A DNA stretch of 64,000 bases from Diaphorobacter sp. HDW4B (lineage in GTDB: Bacteria > Pseudomonadota > Gammaproteobacteria > Burkholderiales > Burkholderiaceae_C). The stretch covers positions 3,222,001-3,286,000 of the forward strand of contig NZ_CP049905.1 in assembly GCF_011305535.1 (NCBI RefSeq), given 5' to 3'. The notes below the pieces were generated by a model. It did not search any database, was not told where the DNA came from, and saw only the letters and a list, made by a program, of their open reading frames with translations. Positions 34,622 to 44,973 of this stretch are shown here, piece after piece; within the stretch, counting starts at the first letter, position 1, and each line of letters begins with the position of its first letter. A program made the translations under genes and the position numbers.

Positions 34622-35317
34622 ATGACTTCCGCACTGCGGGCAATCTCTTCGATGGCGACGCGCCAACTGCTGGGCGAACTGCTGATGGCATGGCGAGACG
34701 CCGGTGGCGTGGCTGTCGATCTGGAGTCGGTCGGCGGTGTCGATGCCGCCAAGCGGGTGGTCGCCGGAAATGAGTCTTTTGATCTGGTGTTTCTCGCGTC
34801 GGATGTGATCGAGCGGCTGATCGCTTCAGGTCATGCCGACGCAAAAGCGAAGACGGATTGGGCGTTGTCCGAGGTGGCGGTGGCGGTGCGCAAAGGTGCG
34901 GCGCATCCTGATCTGAGCAGTGAAACGAGTCTGCGCGAGGCCGTGCTTTCCGCCGATTCCGTGGGGTATTCGACCGGACCGAGCGGCACCGCGTTGATGC
35001 AGCTTTTCACGCGTTGGGGCATCGCCGAACAAATCCAGTCGCGACTGGTGCAGGCACCCGCAGGCAAGCCCGTGGGCGCGCTCGTTGCGAACGGCGAAGT
35101 GGCGCTGGGCTTTCAGCAACTCAGCGAGCTGATTCATCTGGACGGCATCGACGTGCTGCACCCGCTGCCCGACGGCACGCGCGTGACCACGGTGTTTTCC
35201 GGTGCCGTGGTGCGCGGCAGCTCGCAAGCGCAGGAGGCCACAAGACTGTTGGCATTTCTGGCATCGCCCGGCACGGCTTTTATCAAACAACAGCAGGGCA
35301 TGCAGCAGCCTGCGTGA
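34622..35317 (+). CDS. ModA-like substrate-binding domain protein without signal peptide
   Basis: A 231-residue protein with a periplasmic binding protein type II fold resembling molybdate-binding ModA: VGGVDAAKRVVAGNESFDLVFLAS, then VGYSTGPSGTALMQLFTRWGI, GEVALGFQQLSEL and a C-terminal LLAFLASPGTAFIKQQ. The N-terminus (MTSALRAISSMATRQLL) has no hydrophobic signal core, so the protein probably stays in the cytoplasm. It is the first gene after the LysR divergent promoter and is followed by the aromatic acid transporter gene. It may sense a pathway intermediate. No experimental role is known to me. Confidence 0.75.
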   Translation: MTSALRAISSMATRQLLGELLMAWRDAGGVAVDLESVGGVDAAKRVVAGNESFDLVFLASDVIERLIASGHADAKAKTDWALSEVAVAVRKGAAHPDLSSETSLREAVLSADSVGYSTGPSGTALMQLFTRWGIAEQIQSRLVQAPAGKPVGALVANGEVALGFQQLSELIHLDGIDVLHPLPDGTRVTTVFSGAVVRGSSQAQEATRLLAFLASPGTAFIKQQQGMQQPA

Positions 35318-35341
35318 CGCCAAGCATTGGAGAAGACATCC

Positions 35342-36715
35342 ATGAACCCAACAGACAAATCCATCAACGTGCAGACCTTGCTCAACGAGTCGCGCATCAC
35401 CGCGTACCAGTGGGCCACGTATGCGCTGTGTTTTTTCATCGTTCTGCTCGACGGATTCGACACGGCGATGATCGGCTACATCGCGCCGTCGCTGATTCAG
35501 GAATGGGGTGTGAGCAAACCCGCGCTCGGTCCGGTGCTCAGCGCCGCGCTGTTCGGGCTGGCGGCGGGTGCGATTTCTGCAGGGCCGATGGCCGACCGAC
35601 TGGGACGCAAGCGCGTGCTGGTTGGATCGGTGTTTCTGTTCGGCGTGGCATGTCTGGCGTCAGCGTTTTCAGCAGGCATTGAACAACTGACGATTTTGCG
35701 ATTCATCACCGGGCTGGGTCTGGGTGCGGCGATGCCGAATGCGGTCACGTTGACGAGCGAATACTGCCCCGAGTCGCGCCGTTCGATGCTCACCAATGCG
35801 ATGTTCTGCGGCTTTCCGCTGGGTGGCTTTCTGGCTGCCTGGATGATTCCCAACTTCGGCTGGCGCAGCGTGCTGATGCTGGGCGGCATCGCGCCGTTGG
35901 TGCTGGGTGTGCTGCTGTTCGTGATCCTGCCCGAGTCGGTGCGCTACATGGTGGTCAAGCGCTGGCCGGTCGAGCGCATCCGTGCCGTGCTGGCGCGCAT
36001 TGCGGGCAACAAGGTTCTGGCGGCTGAGTCCTTTCATCTGCAGGAAGCCAGTTCTGCGGAGAAGCCTGCGGGCAGCGGCATGGGCGTGATGTTGTCTCGC
36101 CAGTACCGCGTGGGTTCGGTCATGCTGTGGCTGGCGTATTTCATGGGGTTGGTGGTGTTCTACGCGCTCATGAACTGGATGCCGATTCTGTTCAAGGACG
36201 CGGGCATCGAGCCGCGTACCGCCACCTTGATCGCTGCGCTGTTTCCGCTCGGCGGTGTGGGTGCCATCTTCTTTGGCTGGCTCATGGACCGCTACAACGC
36301 CAACCGCGTGATCGCGCTCGGATATGCGCTCACGGCCGTGTCCATCTGGGCCATCGGTCAGGTCGTGGGCAACGTCGGCTGGCTGATGACGGTGGTGTTC
36401 GTCGCCGGAACCATCATGAACACGGCGCAGTCGTCCATGCCCGCACTGGCCGCTGCCTTCTATCCCACGCAGGGACGCGCAACGGGCGTGGCCTGGATGC
36501 TGGGCATCGGGCGATTCGGCGGCATTGCCGGTTCGTTTCTCGTGGCCGAACTCACCGTGCGTCATCTGAGCGCTGAAGCCATCTTCACTGTGGTTGCGGT
36601 GCCGGGGTTGATCGCACTGGTGGCTTTGCTGGTCAAGGAGTTTGCACATCCCGCGTCTGCTGCGTCCGCTGGGTCGGAGCGCGACAGGAACTCCGCAGCT
36701 ATCGCATCGCATTGA
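35342..36715 (+). CDS. Aromatic acid:H+ symporter (AAHS family MFS), PcaK/PmdK-like
   Basis: A 457-residue twelve-helix major facilitator. The first helix carries the AAHS-typical FIVLLDGFDTAMIGYIAP, the cytoplasmic 2-3 loop is GPMADRLGRKRVLVG, and the 8-9 loop GWLMDRYNANRVIALGYAL repeats the motif. PcaK-type carriers import 4-hydroxybenzoate and protocatechuate, matching the enzymes that follow. The ATG has GGAGA upstream; an in-frame TTG five codons earlier is unlikely. It lies 24 bases after the binding-protein-like gene. Confidence 0.9.
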   Translation: MNPTDKSINVQTLLNESRITAYQWATYALCFFIVLLDGFDTAMIGYIAPSLIQEWGVSKPALGPVLSAALFGLAAGAISAGPMADRLGRKRVLVGSVFLFGVACLASAFSAGIEQLTILRFITGLGLGAAMPNAVTLTSEYCPESRRSMLTNAMFCGFPLGGFLAAWMIPNFGWRSVLMLGGIAPLVLGVLLFVILPESVRYMVVKRWPVERIRAVLARIAGNKVLAAESFHLQEASSAEKPAGSGMGVMLSRQYRVGSVMLWLAYFMGLVVFYALMNWMPILFKDAGIEPRTATLIAALFPLGGVGAIFFGWLMDRYNANRVIALGYALTAVSIWAIGQVVGNVGWLMTVVFVAGTIMNTAQSSMPALAAAFYPTQGRATGVAWMLGIGRFGGIAGSFLVAELTVRHLSAEAIFTVVAVPGLIALVALLVKEFAHPASAASAGSERDRNSAAIASH

Positions 36716-36767
36716 TGCGCGGCATCCCGTCAAGATTCACTCAACAAACCACAGAGAGGAGAAGCCC

Positions 36768-37700
36768 ATGCACGATCAAGCCACCGAATTCACCAAGACG
36801 CCGGGTTGGCTGGACTGGTACGCGGGCCCGGCCAAACCGAAGTTCAAGCTGCCTGCGGGCAGTGTCGACGCGCACTGCCATGTGTTCGGTCCGGGCGCGC
36901 AGTTTCCTTATGCACCCGAGCGCAAATACACGCCCTGCGACGCGAGCCGCGAGCAGTTGTTCGCGCTGCGTGATCACTTGGGATTTGCACGCAATGTGAT
37001 CGTGCAGGCCACCTGTCACGGCTCGGACAACAGTGCGCTGGTCGATGCGTGCGTGGCCGCCAAGGGCAAGGCACGCGGCGTGGCCACCGTGCGGCGCGGC
37101 ATCAGCGATGTGCAGTTGAAAGTGCTGCATGCAGCGGGCGTGCGCGGAGTGCGCTTCAACTTCGTGAAGCGGCTGGTGGACTTCACGCCCAAGGACGAGC
37201 TGCAGGAAATCGCAAGCCGCATCAGCGAACTGGGCTGGCATGTGGTGGTCTATTTCGAAGCAGCCGATCTGCCCGAACTGTGGGACTTCTTCTCGGGTCT
37301 GCCGACCACGGTGGTCGTCGATCACATGGGTCGCCCGGATGTGAGCAAGGGCGTGGACAGCGAGGAGTTCGCGCTGTTCCTGCGCTTCATGCGCGAGCAT
37401 CCGAATGTGTGGAGCAAGGTGACTTGCCCCGAGCGGCTTTCGGTGTCCGGCCCCACGGCATTGAACGGTGAGCAGAGCGCGTATCGCGATGTGGTTCCGT
37501 TTGCGCGCCGCATCGTCGAGGAGTTTCCCGATCGCGTGCTGTGGGGCACCGACTGGCCGCATCCCAACCTCAAGGATCACATGCCGGACGATGGCTTGCT
37601 GGTGGACTTCATTCCGTCGATTGCGCCCACGCCGCAGTTGCAGAAAAAGCTGCTGGTGGACAACCCGATGCGCCTTTACTGGCCTGAGGAAGTACGATGA
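36768..37700 (+). CDS. pmdD: 2-pyrone-4,6-dicarboxylate lactonase (LigI/PmdD)
   Basis: A 310-residue amidohydrolase-superfamily enzyme that opens 2-pyrone-4,6-dicarboxylate to 4-oxalomesaconate. Typical blocks are VDAHCHVFGPGAQFPYAPER at the N-terminus, NVIVQATCHGSDNSALVDAC, RFNFVKRLVD, VVVDHMGRPD and RVLWGTDWPHPN near the C-terminus, with the DAHCH histidines and the GTDW aspartate as active-site residues. GAGGAGAAG precedes the ATG. In the pathway it acts after PmdA/B (ring opening) and PmdC (dehydrogenation), which are encoded next. Confidence 0.92.
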   Translation: MHDQATEFTKTPGWLDWYAGPAKPKFKLPAGSVDAHCHVFGPGAQFPYAPERKYTPCDASREQLFALRDHLGFARNVIVQATCHGSDNSALVDACVAAKGKARGVATVRRGISDVQLKVLHAAGVRGVRFNFVKRLVDFTPKDELQEIASRISELGWHVVVYFEAADLPELWDFFSGLPTTVVVDHMGRPDVSKGVDSEEFALFLRFMREHPNVWSKVTCPERLSVSGPTALNGEQSAYRDVVPFARRIVEEFPDRVLWGTDWPHPNLKDHMPDDGLLVDFIPSIAPTPQLQKKLLVDNPMRLYWPEEVR

Positions 37701-37830
37701 CATTCATCTATGTCCATCGCCGATGGCATCCCAAAAAATGCAGCTCGGATACGCTCTCGAAAAGCATAGTCTGGCTGTTGTGAGCCGCCGAGTTTCGAGC
37801 CCATTCCATTCCAACCCAGAGAGTCCCAAC

Positions 37831-38253
37831 ATGTCTCTTGAAAAGCCTTATCTGGACATTCCAGGCACCATCATTTTCGACGCCGAGCAAAGCCGCAAGG
37901 GTTACTGGCTCAACCAGTTCTGCATGTCGCTCATGAAGGCGGACAACCGCGCACGATTCAAAGCGAATGAACGCGCTTATCTCGACGAATGGCAGATGAC
38001 CGAAGAGCAGAAGCAGGCGGTCATGAAGCGCGATCTGAACTGGTGCATGCGCACCGGCGGCAACATTTATTTCCTCGCCAAGATCGGCGCGACCGACGGC
38101 CTGAGCTTTCAGCAGATGGCGGGCTCGATGACCGGCCTGACCGAAGAGCAGTACCGCGACATGATGATCAACGGTGGCCGAAGCATCGAAGGCAATCGCC
38201 ATCTTGGCGAAAACGGCGACGCGCAGCCCGCGCGCCAGACCAACAACAACTGA
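37831..38253 (+). CDS. pmdA: Protocatechuate 4,5-dioxygenase alpha subunit
   Basis: The 140-residue small subunit (LigA type) of the Fe(II) extradiol dioxygenase. It opens with LDIPGTIIFDAEQSRKGYWL and has DNRARFKANERAYLDEW and MRTGGNIYFLAKIGATDG, all characteristic of LigA/PmdA. The small subunit covers the active site of the beta subunit. The ATG is used because it starts at the conserved N-terminus; the in-frame region before it is poor in family residues. The 130-bp gap from pmdD has no other gene and could hold a promoter. Confidence 0.92.
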   Translation: MSLEKPYLDIPGTIIFDAEQSRKGYWLNQFCMSLMKADNRARFKANERAYLDEWQMTEEQKQAVMKRDLNWCMRTGGNIYFLAKIGATDGLSFQQMAGSMTGLTEEQYRDMMINGGRSIEGNRHLGENGDAQPARQTNNN

Positions 38254-39135
<882 letters not shown>

Positions 39136-39137
39136 GC

Positions 39138-40103
39138 ATGACGATCAAAGTGGCACTCGCTGGCGCAGGCGCGTTCGGCATCAAGCATCTCGATGGCATC
39201 CGCAACATCAAGGACGTGGAGGTGATTTCGCTCATCGGCCGCGACTTGGCGAAGACGCAGGAAGTGGCCGACAAGTACGGCATTCCTCACGTCACCGACG
39301 ATCTGCAGCACAGCCTGAAGATCAAGGAGCTCGACGCCGTCATCCTCTGCACGCCCACGCAGATGCATGCCGACCAGGCGCAGCAGGCGATGCGCGCGGG
39401 CAAGCATGTGCAGGTGGAGATTCCGCTGGCGGACAGTCTTGAAGGCGCACAAGCCGTCGCGGCGCTTCAGCAGCAGAGCGGGCTGGTGGCAATGGTGGGG
39501 CACACGCGTCGCTTCAATCCCAGCCATCAGTACGTTCACAAGCAAATTGTCGCGGGCGAATTCAACATCCAGCAGATGGATGTGCAGACTTATTTTTTCC
39601 GCCGCACCAACACCAATGCACTGGGCGAAGCGCGCAGCTGGACCGACCATCTGCTGTGGCACCACGCCGCGCACACGGTGGACCTGTTCGCGTATCAGGC
39701 GGGAGAGATCGTGCAGGCGCAGGCCATGCAAGGGCCGATCCATCCGGTGCTCGGCATTGCGATGGACATGTCGATTCAACTGCGTGCCAAGTCGGGCGCG
39801 ATCTGCACGCTGTCGCTGAGCTTCAACAACGACGGTCCGCTCGGCACCTTCTTCCGCTACATCGGCGACAACGCGACCTACATCGCGCGGTATGACGATC
39901 TCGTGCGCTCGCACAGCAAGCAGGGCGAAGAGGTCATCGATGTGAGCAAGGTGGACGTGTCGATGAACGGCATCGAGCTGCAGGACCGCGAATTCTTCGC
40001 CGCCATTCGTGAAGGGCGCGAACCCAATTCCAGCGTGCATCAGGTGCTGCCTTGCTACCGCGTGCTGCATGAACTGGAGCTGCAACTGGCCAAGCAGGCG
40101 TGA
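39138..40103 (+). CDS. pmdC: 4-carboxy-2-hydroxymuconate-6-semialdehyde dehydrogenase
   Basis: A 321-residue Gfo/Idh/MocA-type dehydrogenase (LigC/PmdC) that oxidises the ring-cleavage hemiacetal to 2-pyrone-4,6-dicarboxylate with NADP. The Rossmann motif is VALAGAGAFGIKHLDGI, followed by DAVILCTPTQMHADQ, the EIPLADSLEGAQ segment where the catalytic Lys-Pro of other family members is changed as in LigC, and GHTRRFNPSHQYVH. Its ATG is two bases after the pmdB stop, and its stop overlaps the next start (TGATG). Confidence 0.92.
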   Translation: MTIKVALAGAGAFGIKHLDGIRNIKDVEVISLIGRDLAKTQEVADKYGIPHVTDDLQHSLKIKELDAVILCTPTQMHADQAQQAMRAGKHVQVEIPLADSLEGAQAVAALQQQSGLVAMVGHTRRFNPSHQYVHKQIVAGEFNIQQMDVQTYFFRRTNTNALGEARSWTDHLLWHHAAHTVDLFAYQAGEIVQAQAMQGPIHPVLGIAMDMSIQLRAKSGAICTLSLSFNNDGPLGTFFRYIGDNATYIARYDDLVRSHSKQGEEVIDVSKVDVSMNGIELQDREFFAAIREGREPNSSVHQVLPCYRVLHELELQLAKQA

Positions 40104-41122
40104 TGGGCAGCGTACAACTTCCAATGCGCGCGCTTGGTCCGTTTTCGGTGAGCGCGATGGGTCTGGGCTGCATGAACCTCAGCCATGCCTACGGCACGCC
40201 GCCGTCGCGCGAGCAGGCAGAGCGCGTGCTGCTCGCCGCGCTGGATGCAGGCGTCACGCTGTTCGACACGGCGGCGCTGTATGGCTTTGGCGCGAACGAA
40301 ACGCTGCTCGGGCAAGTGCTGAAGCCGCATCGCAGCAAAATCACGCTGGCCAGCAAATGCGGCATGCATGGCGCGGACGTCAAAGGCGACGGCAAGCTCC
40401 AGCGCGTGATCGATGGCAGGCCGGAAACGCTCAAGGCCACATGCGAGGCGGCATTGCGGCGCTTGCAGACGGACGTGATCGACCTTTACTACCTGCACCG
40501 CTGGGACCGACAGGTGCCGGTGGAGGACAGCGTGGGCGCATTGGCCGATCTGGTGCGCGAGGGCAAGATTCGCAGCATCGGCCTGTCGGAAGTGTCGGCG
40601 CAAACGCTGCGCCGCGCGCATGCCGTGCATCCGATTGCTGCGGTGCAGACCGAGTATTCGCTGTGGACGCGCAATCCGGAAATCGCGGTGCTCGATGCAT
40701 GCAAGGAACTGGGTACTGCGTTCGTCGCGTTCAGTCCTGTCGCGCGCGGATTTCTGTGTGGCGACCTGCGCGATCCGGCGCAACTGCCTGCGGGCGACAT
40801 TCGCCTTGCCATGCCGCGATTCCAGGCAGACAACTATGCGCGCAATCTGCAGTTGTTGGATGCGTTTGCCCTGGTTGCAAGGCACGCGGATTGCACACCA
40901 GCGCAACTCGCACTGGCATGGTTGTTGGCGCAGGGCGAGCACATCATTCCGATTCCGGGAACGACCAGTGTCGAGCATCTGCGAGAGAACATGCGCGCCG
41001 CCCAACTGCACATCGATGCGGCGCTGCTGGAGCGCGTGTCCGAGATCATCGGAGAACACAGTGTGGCCGGGCAGCGCTATGCGCCCGCCACGCAAAAGGA
41101 AGTCGATACCGAGGTGTTCTGA
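40103..41122 (+). CDS. Aldo/keto reductase
   Basis: A 339-residue NADPH-dependent reductase of the AKR superfamily (YajO/AKR13-like). The catalytic tetrad is visible: Asp in TLFDTAALYGFG, Tyr in the same loop, Lys in LASKCGMHG and His in YYLHRWDRQVP. The C-terminal cofactor site contains IPIPGTTSVEHLRENM. It overlaps pmdC by one base, so it is made with the ring-cleavage enzymes. Reduction of an aldehyde or keto intermediate or detoxification of a by-product is likely, but no such step belongs to the known 4,5-pathway. Confidence 0.88.
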   Translation: MGSVQLPMRALGPFSVSAMGLGCMNLSHAYGTPPSREQAERVLLAALDAGVTLFDTAALYGFGANETLLGQVLKPHRSKITLASKCGMHGADVKGDGKLQRVIDGRPETLKATCEAALRRLQTDVIDLYYLHRWDRQVPVEDSVGALADLVREGKIRSIGLSEVSAQTLRRAHAVHPIAAVQTEYSLWTRNPEIAVLDACKELGTAFVAFSPVARGFLCGDLRDPAQLPAGDIRLAMPRFQADNYARNLQLLDAFALVARHADCTPAQLALAWLLAQGEHIIPIPGTTSVEHLRENMRAAQLHIDAALLERVSEIIGEHSVAGQRYAPATQKEVDTEVF

Positions 41123-41138
41123 GGATCGACTTTTCAGC

Positions 41139-41182
41139 GCAAGGCAGGTGCCCGGTCACAACTGACCGCGCACCTGCCTTGC
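41139..41182. terminator. Bidirectional terminator hairpin between convergent genes
   Basis: A 13-bp perfect stem (GCAAGGCAGGTGC with GCACCTGCCTTGC) continues through one mismatch into CGGTCA-CAAC-TGACCG, giving a 20-pair hairpin with a 4-nt loop. It lies between the aldo/keto reductase stop and the convergent IclR gene and overlaps the last codons of the latter. TTTT lies on the left side only. Confidence 0.7.
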
Positions 41183-41926
41183 CGCTTCCAGCATGTGCGG
41201 AAGCAGCTCGCCAACCATGGCATCGGCATCGAAGGCGGTGGACCGATGCAGCACCACATTGAGCGCCGCAACCGTCTTGCCCTGCATGTCGCGCAGCGGC
41301 ACGGCGACGGCGTGCACGCCGAGTTCGTGCTCGCCGCTGGCGTAGCACCAGTCCTGTTTGCGCACCTGTTCGATCACGTCTTCCAGATCGTCGATCTGCG
41401 TGACGGTTTGGGGCGTCAGACGCGGCAGATCACGCTCCTCCATCCAATGCTTCCATTCACCATGGTTTTTGCTTGCGAGCAGCACGCGACCCGTGGATGT
41501 GGCATGCGCAGGCAGGCGCGCGCCCAAGTGCAATCCATAGGCTGAGAGCTGGTGGACATCGCTGGTGTTGCTGCGCGCGACGATCACCACTTCATCGTTG
41601 TCCAGCACGACGACGGAGCAGGGCTGCCGCAGCTTGAGCGCGAGCTGATTGAGCGTGGGCTGCACAAGTCTCGGCAAGCGCGCGGAAGCGAGATAGCTGC
41701 CTGAAAAACGCAGCACGCGCGGCGACAGCCAGAAGTAGCTTCCGTCCGATTCGAGATACCCCAGATGGGCGAGCGTGAGCAGGTGTCTGCGTGCGGCAGC
41801 GCGCGTGAGTCCGGTGCGCTGCGCGGCCAGCGTGGCGTTCAGTCGCTGGCGCTGCATGTCGAAGCTCTCCAGCACGGCCAGGCCTTTGGCGACGCCGACG
41901 ATGAGGTCTGCCGGTGCGATGGTCAT
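41156..41926 (-). CDS. IclR family transcriptional regulator (PobR/PcaU type)
   Basis: A 256-residue regulator. The winged helix is LAVLESFDMQRQRLNATLAA, then GLTRAAARRHLLTLAHLGYL; the effector domain has RLPAHATSTGRVLLASK and a C-terminal LNVVLHRSTAFDADAMVGELLPHM. This subgroup includes PcaU, PcaR and Acinetobacter PobR, activators of aromatic catabolism. It is divergent from pobA across 125 bases, so control of pobA by 4-hydroxybenzoate is the simplest reading. An upstream in-frame stretch is rejected as the start because it lacks family residues. Confidence 0.9.
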   Translation of the reverse strand: MTIAPADLIVGVAKGLAVLESFDMQRQRLNATLAAQRTGLTRAAARRHLLTLAHLGYLESDGSYFWLSPRVLRFSGSYLASARLPRLVQPTLNQLALKLRQPCSVVVLDNDEVVIVARSNTSDVHQLSAYGLHLGARLPAHATSTGRVLLASKNHGEWKHWMEERDLPRLTPQTVTQIDDLEDVIEQVRKQDWCYASGEHELGVHAVAVPLRDMQGKTVAALNVVLHRSTAFDADAMVGELLPHMLEAARQVRGQL

Positions 41927-41928
41927 GA

Positions 41929-43254
<1,326 letters not shown>

Positions 43255-43370
43255 ATCGCCATTCGGTGTGGAAATCATCACGGGTGTCTGTGAACCGGTT
43301 GCGCTCTCTGTAAACTTGAAGCAACAGCCCGTTGCCCCCAATGGGGGGCCATCGGCTCACAAGACCCTTC

Positions 43371-43403
43371 GCGGCACTCCGTCGTCACCCGGCGGAGTGC
43401 CGC
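43371..43403 (+). other. Stem-loop between pobA and the COG0523 gene
   Basis: GCGGCACTCCG and CGGAGTGCCGC form a perfect 11-bp stem with an 11-nt loop. No T-run follows. It could end pobA transcription with help from Rho, or be a leader structure of the GTPase gene that starts 27 bases downstream. Confidence 0.5.
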
Positions 43404-43429
43404 GAGCCATTGCAGAAAGTGAAATTTCC

Positions 43430-44575
43430 ATGTCTCTGATCCCCGCCACCATCCTCACCGGCTTTCTGGGTTCCGGCAAAACCACCTTGCTCAAGCGCGT
43501 GCTGCACGAGGCACATGGCCAGAAAATTGCGGTGATCGAGAACGAATTCGGCGAAGAGAACATCGACACCGACATTCTCAAGACCGAATCCAAGGAGCAG
43601 ATCGTGCAGATGAGCAACGGCTGCATCTGCTGCACGATCCGCGAAGACCTGCGTCAGACCCTGCAACTGCTGGCTGCCAAGCGCCGCAAGGGACTGGTGG
43701 AGTTCGACCGCATCGTGATCGAGACCACGGGTCTGGCCGATCCCGGCCCTGTTGCGCAGACCTTCTTCATGGACGACGAGATCGCCGAGACCTATCTGCT
43801 CGACTCGATCATCACGCTGGTGGACGCCAAGCACGCCAACCAGCAGCTCGACGACCGTCAGGAAGCGCGCCGCCAGGTGGGCTTTGCCGACCAGCTCTTC
43901 CTGTCCAAGACCGATCTGGTGAGCGAGGCCGAGAAGGACGCGCTGATCCATCGTTTGAAGCACATGAACCCGCGCGCGCCGATCCGCGCCGTGCACTTCG
44001 GCGACGTGCCACTGACCGAAGTGCTGGACCTGCGCGGCTTCAATCTGAACGCCAAGCTGGACATCGACCCGGACTTTCTCAAGGAAGACGATCACGGTCA
44101 TGACCACCACGATCATGCTCATGACCACAGCGATTGCGACCACGACCACGGAAAATGTGAGCACGAAGGCCATGACCACGGCCATGAAGGGCATGTGCAC
44201 GACGAGCATTGCGGCCACGATCACGGGGACCATGAGCATGGCGAGCACTGCAACCATCCGCACCACCATCACTATGACGACGATGTGAAGAGCTTCGTCT
44301 TCCGTGCAGACCGGGCGTTCGATCCTGTAAAACTTGAAGATTTCCTTGGCGCGATTGTGAACATTTATGGCCCCCGTATGCTTCGCTACAAAGGCGTGCT
44401 AAATATGCAGGGAACGGATCGCAAGGTGATCTTCCAGGGCGTGCACCAATTGATGGGCAGCGATCTGGGACCACAGTGGGCGGACGGGGAAAAGCGCGTC
44501 AGCAAGATGGTGTTCATCGGCATCGACCTGCCTCAGGACATCCTGTTGCAGGGGCTGGATCAGTGCCTTGTGTAA
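43430..44575 (+). CDS. COG0523 (CobW/ZNG1) family GTPase with His-rich metal-binding loop
   Basis: A 381-residue G3E GTPase thought to deliver zinc. Walker A is GFLGSGKTTLL; the metal site CxCC motif is NGCICCTIRED; Walker B region ETTGLADPGPV and the guanine motif SKTDLV follow. Between about residues 218 and 285 lies a stretch with more than 25 histidines mixed with Asp/Glu, a likely zinc buffer. The C-terminal CobW_C domain begins KSFVFRADRAFDPVKLEDFL. An in-frame upstream extension of 54 codons looks non-coding. It is followed by dksA; COG0523 proteins and DksA variants are known neighbours in zinc-responsive loci. Confidence 0.9.
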   Translation: MSLIPATILTGFLGSGKTTLLKRVLHEAHGQKIAVIENEFGEENIDTDILKTESKEQIVQMSNGCICCTIREDLRQTLQLLAAKRRKGLVEFDRIVIETTGLADPGPVAQTFFMDDEIAETYLLDSIITLVDAKHANQQLDDRQEARRQVGFADQLFLSKTDLVSEAEKDALIHRLKHMNPRAPIRAVHFGDVPLTEVLDLRGFNLNAKLDIDPDFLKEDDHGHDHHDHAHDHSDCDHDHGKCEHEGHDHGHEGHVHDEHCGHDHGDHEHGEHCNHPHHHHYDDDVKSFVFRADRAFDPVKLEDFLGAIVNIYGPRMLRYKGVLNMQGTDRKVIFQGVHQLMGSDLGPQWADGEKRVSKMVFIGIDLPQDILLQGLDQCLV

Positions 44576-44973
44576 GCTGATGTGACTGGAAAGTGACCAC
44601 CGCGTGGAAAGTACACGTGGGATGTGTGCCACTTTCCCCCTATTTGCTGAATAGACCGCTACAATCGCGCCCCGAAAAACCCGGGATAGTTGCTTGATCA
44701 ACTTTTCCGGCTCCGCCCGTTTTGCGAGGAGACAGGAAGTGAGCGCCATACCCGGCACATCGAAGGCGACAGCCAGAATGCAGGGATCAGGCAAGGAGGA
44801 GGGCACGCCCCTGATCCACCTGACCAGCAGTCCCATGTCGTCGGCATCCCGACTCGAAAGAGCCGCGGAAACTGTGCTGGATATTCATACTACTTCCCGA
44901 AACACGCAATCGACCGTACCATCACCGGCACAGAGGGGCCGCGGTGGCCCCAACCGCCAGCTTTATTGACATC
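44576..44973 (+). promoter_or_regulatory. Long leader of dksA
   Basis: A ~400-bp gap. Directly after the GTPase gene, GGAAAGTG (44588-44595) and CACTTTCC (44630-44637) can form an 8-bp stem. A TACAAT -10 box at 44660-44665 (in CGCTACAATCG) probably starts the dksA transcript, although no good -35 is seen. This leaves a leader of about 300 nt that includes a possible small reading frame. I see no terminator-like hairpin next to the dksA start. Confidence 0.5.
44739..44969 (+). CDS. Possible 76-codon leader reading frame upstream of dksA
   Basis: A GTG-started frame preceded by an unusually strong AGGAGACAGGAA, ending four bases before the dksA ATG. The product is Ser/Thr/Arg-rich without hydrophobic segments (VSAIPGTSKATARMQGSGKE at its N-terminus) and resembles nothing I know. 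It may be a translated leader whose translation couples to dksA, or a chance frame with a fortuitous ribosome-binding site. Confidence 0.25.
   Translation: MSAIPGTSKATARMQGSGKEEGTPLIHLTSSPMSSASRLERAAETVLDIHTTSRNTQSTVPSPAQRGRGGPNRQLY

Noticed and set aside
43385-44272. A minus-strand frame opposite the COG0523 gene, rich in Met/Val and looking membrane-like.
   Set aside because: The hydrophobic run is simply the complement of the His/Asp codons of the metal loop (CAT/GAC read as ATG/GTC).
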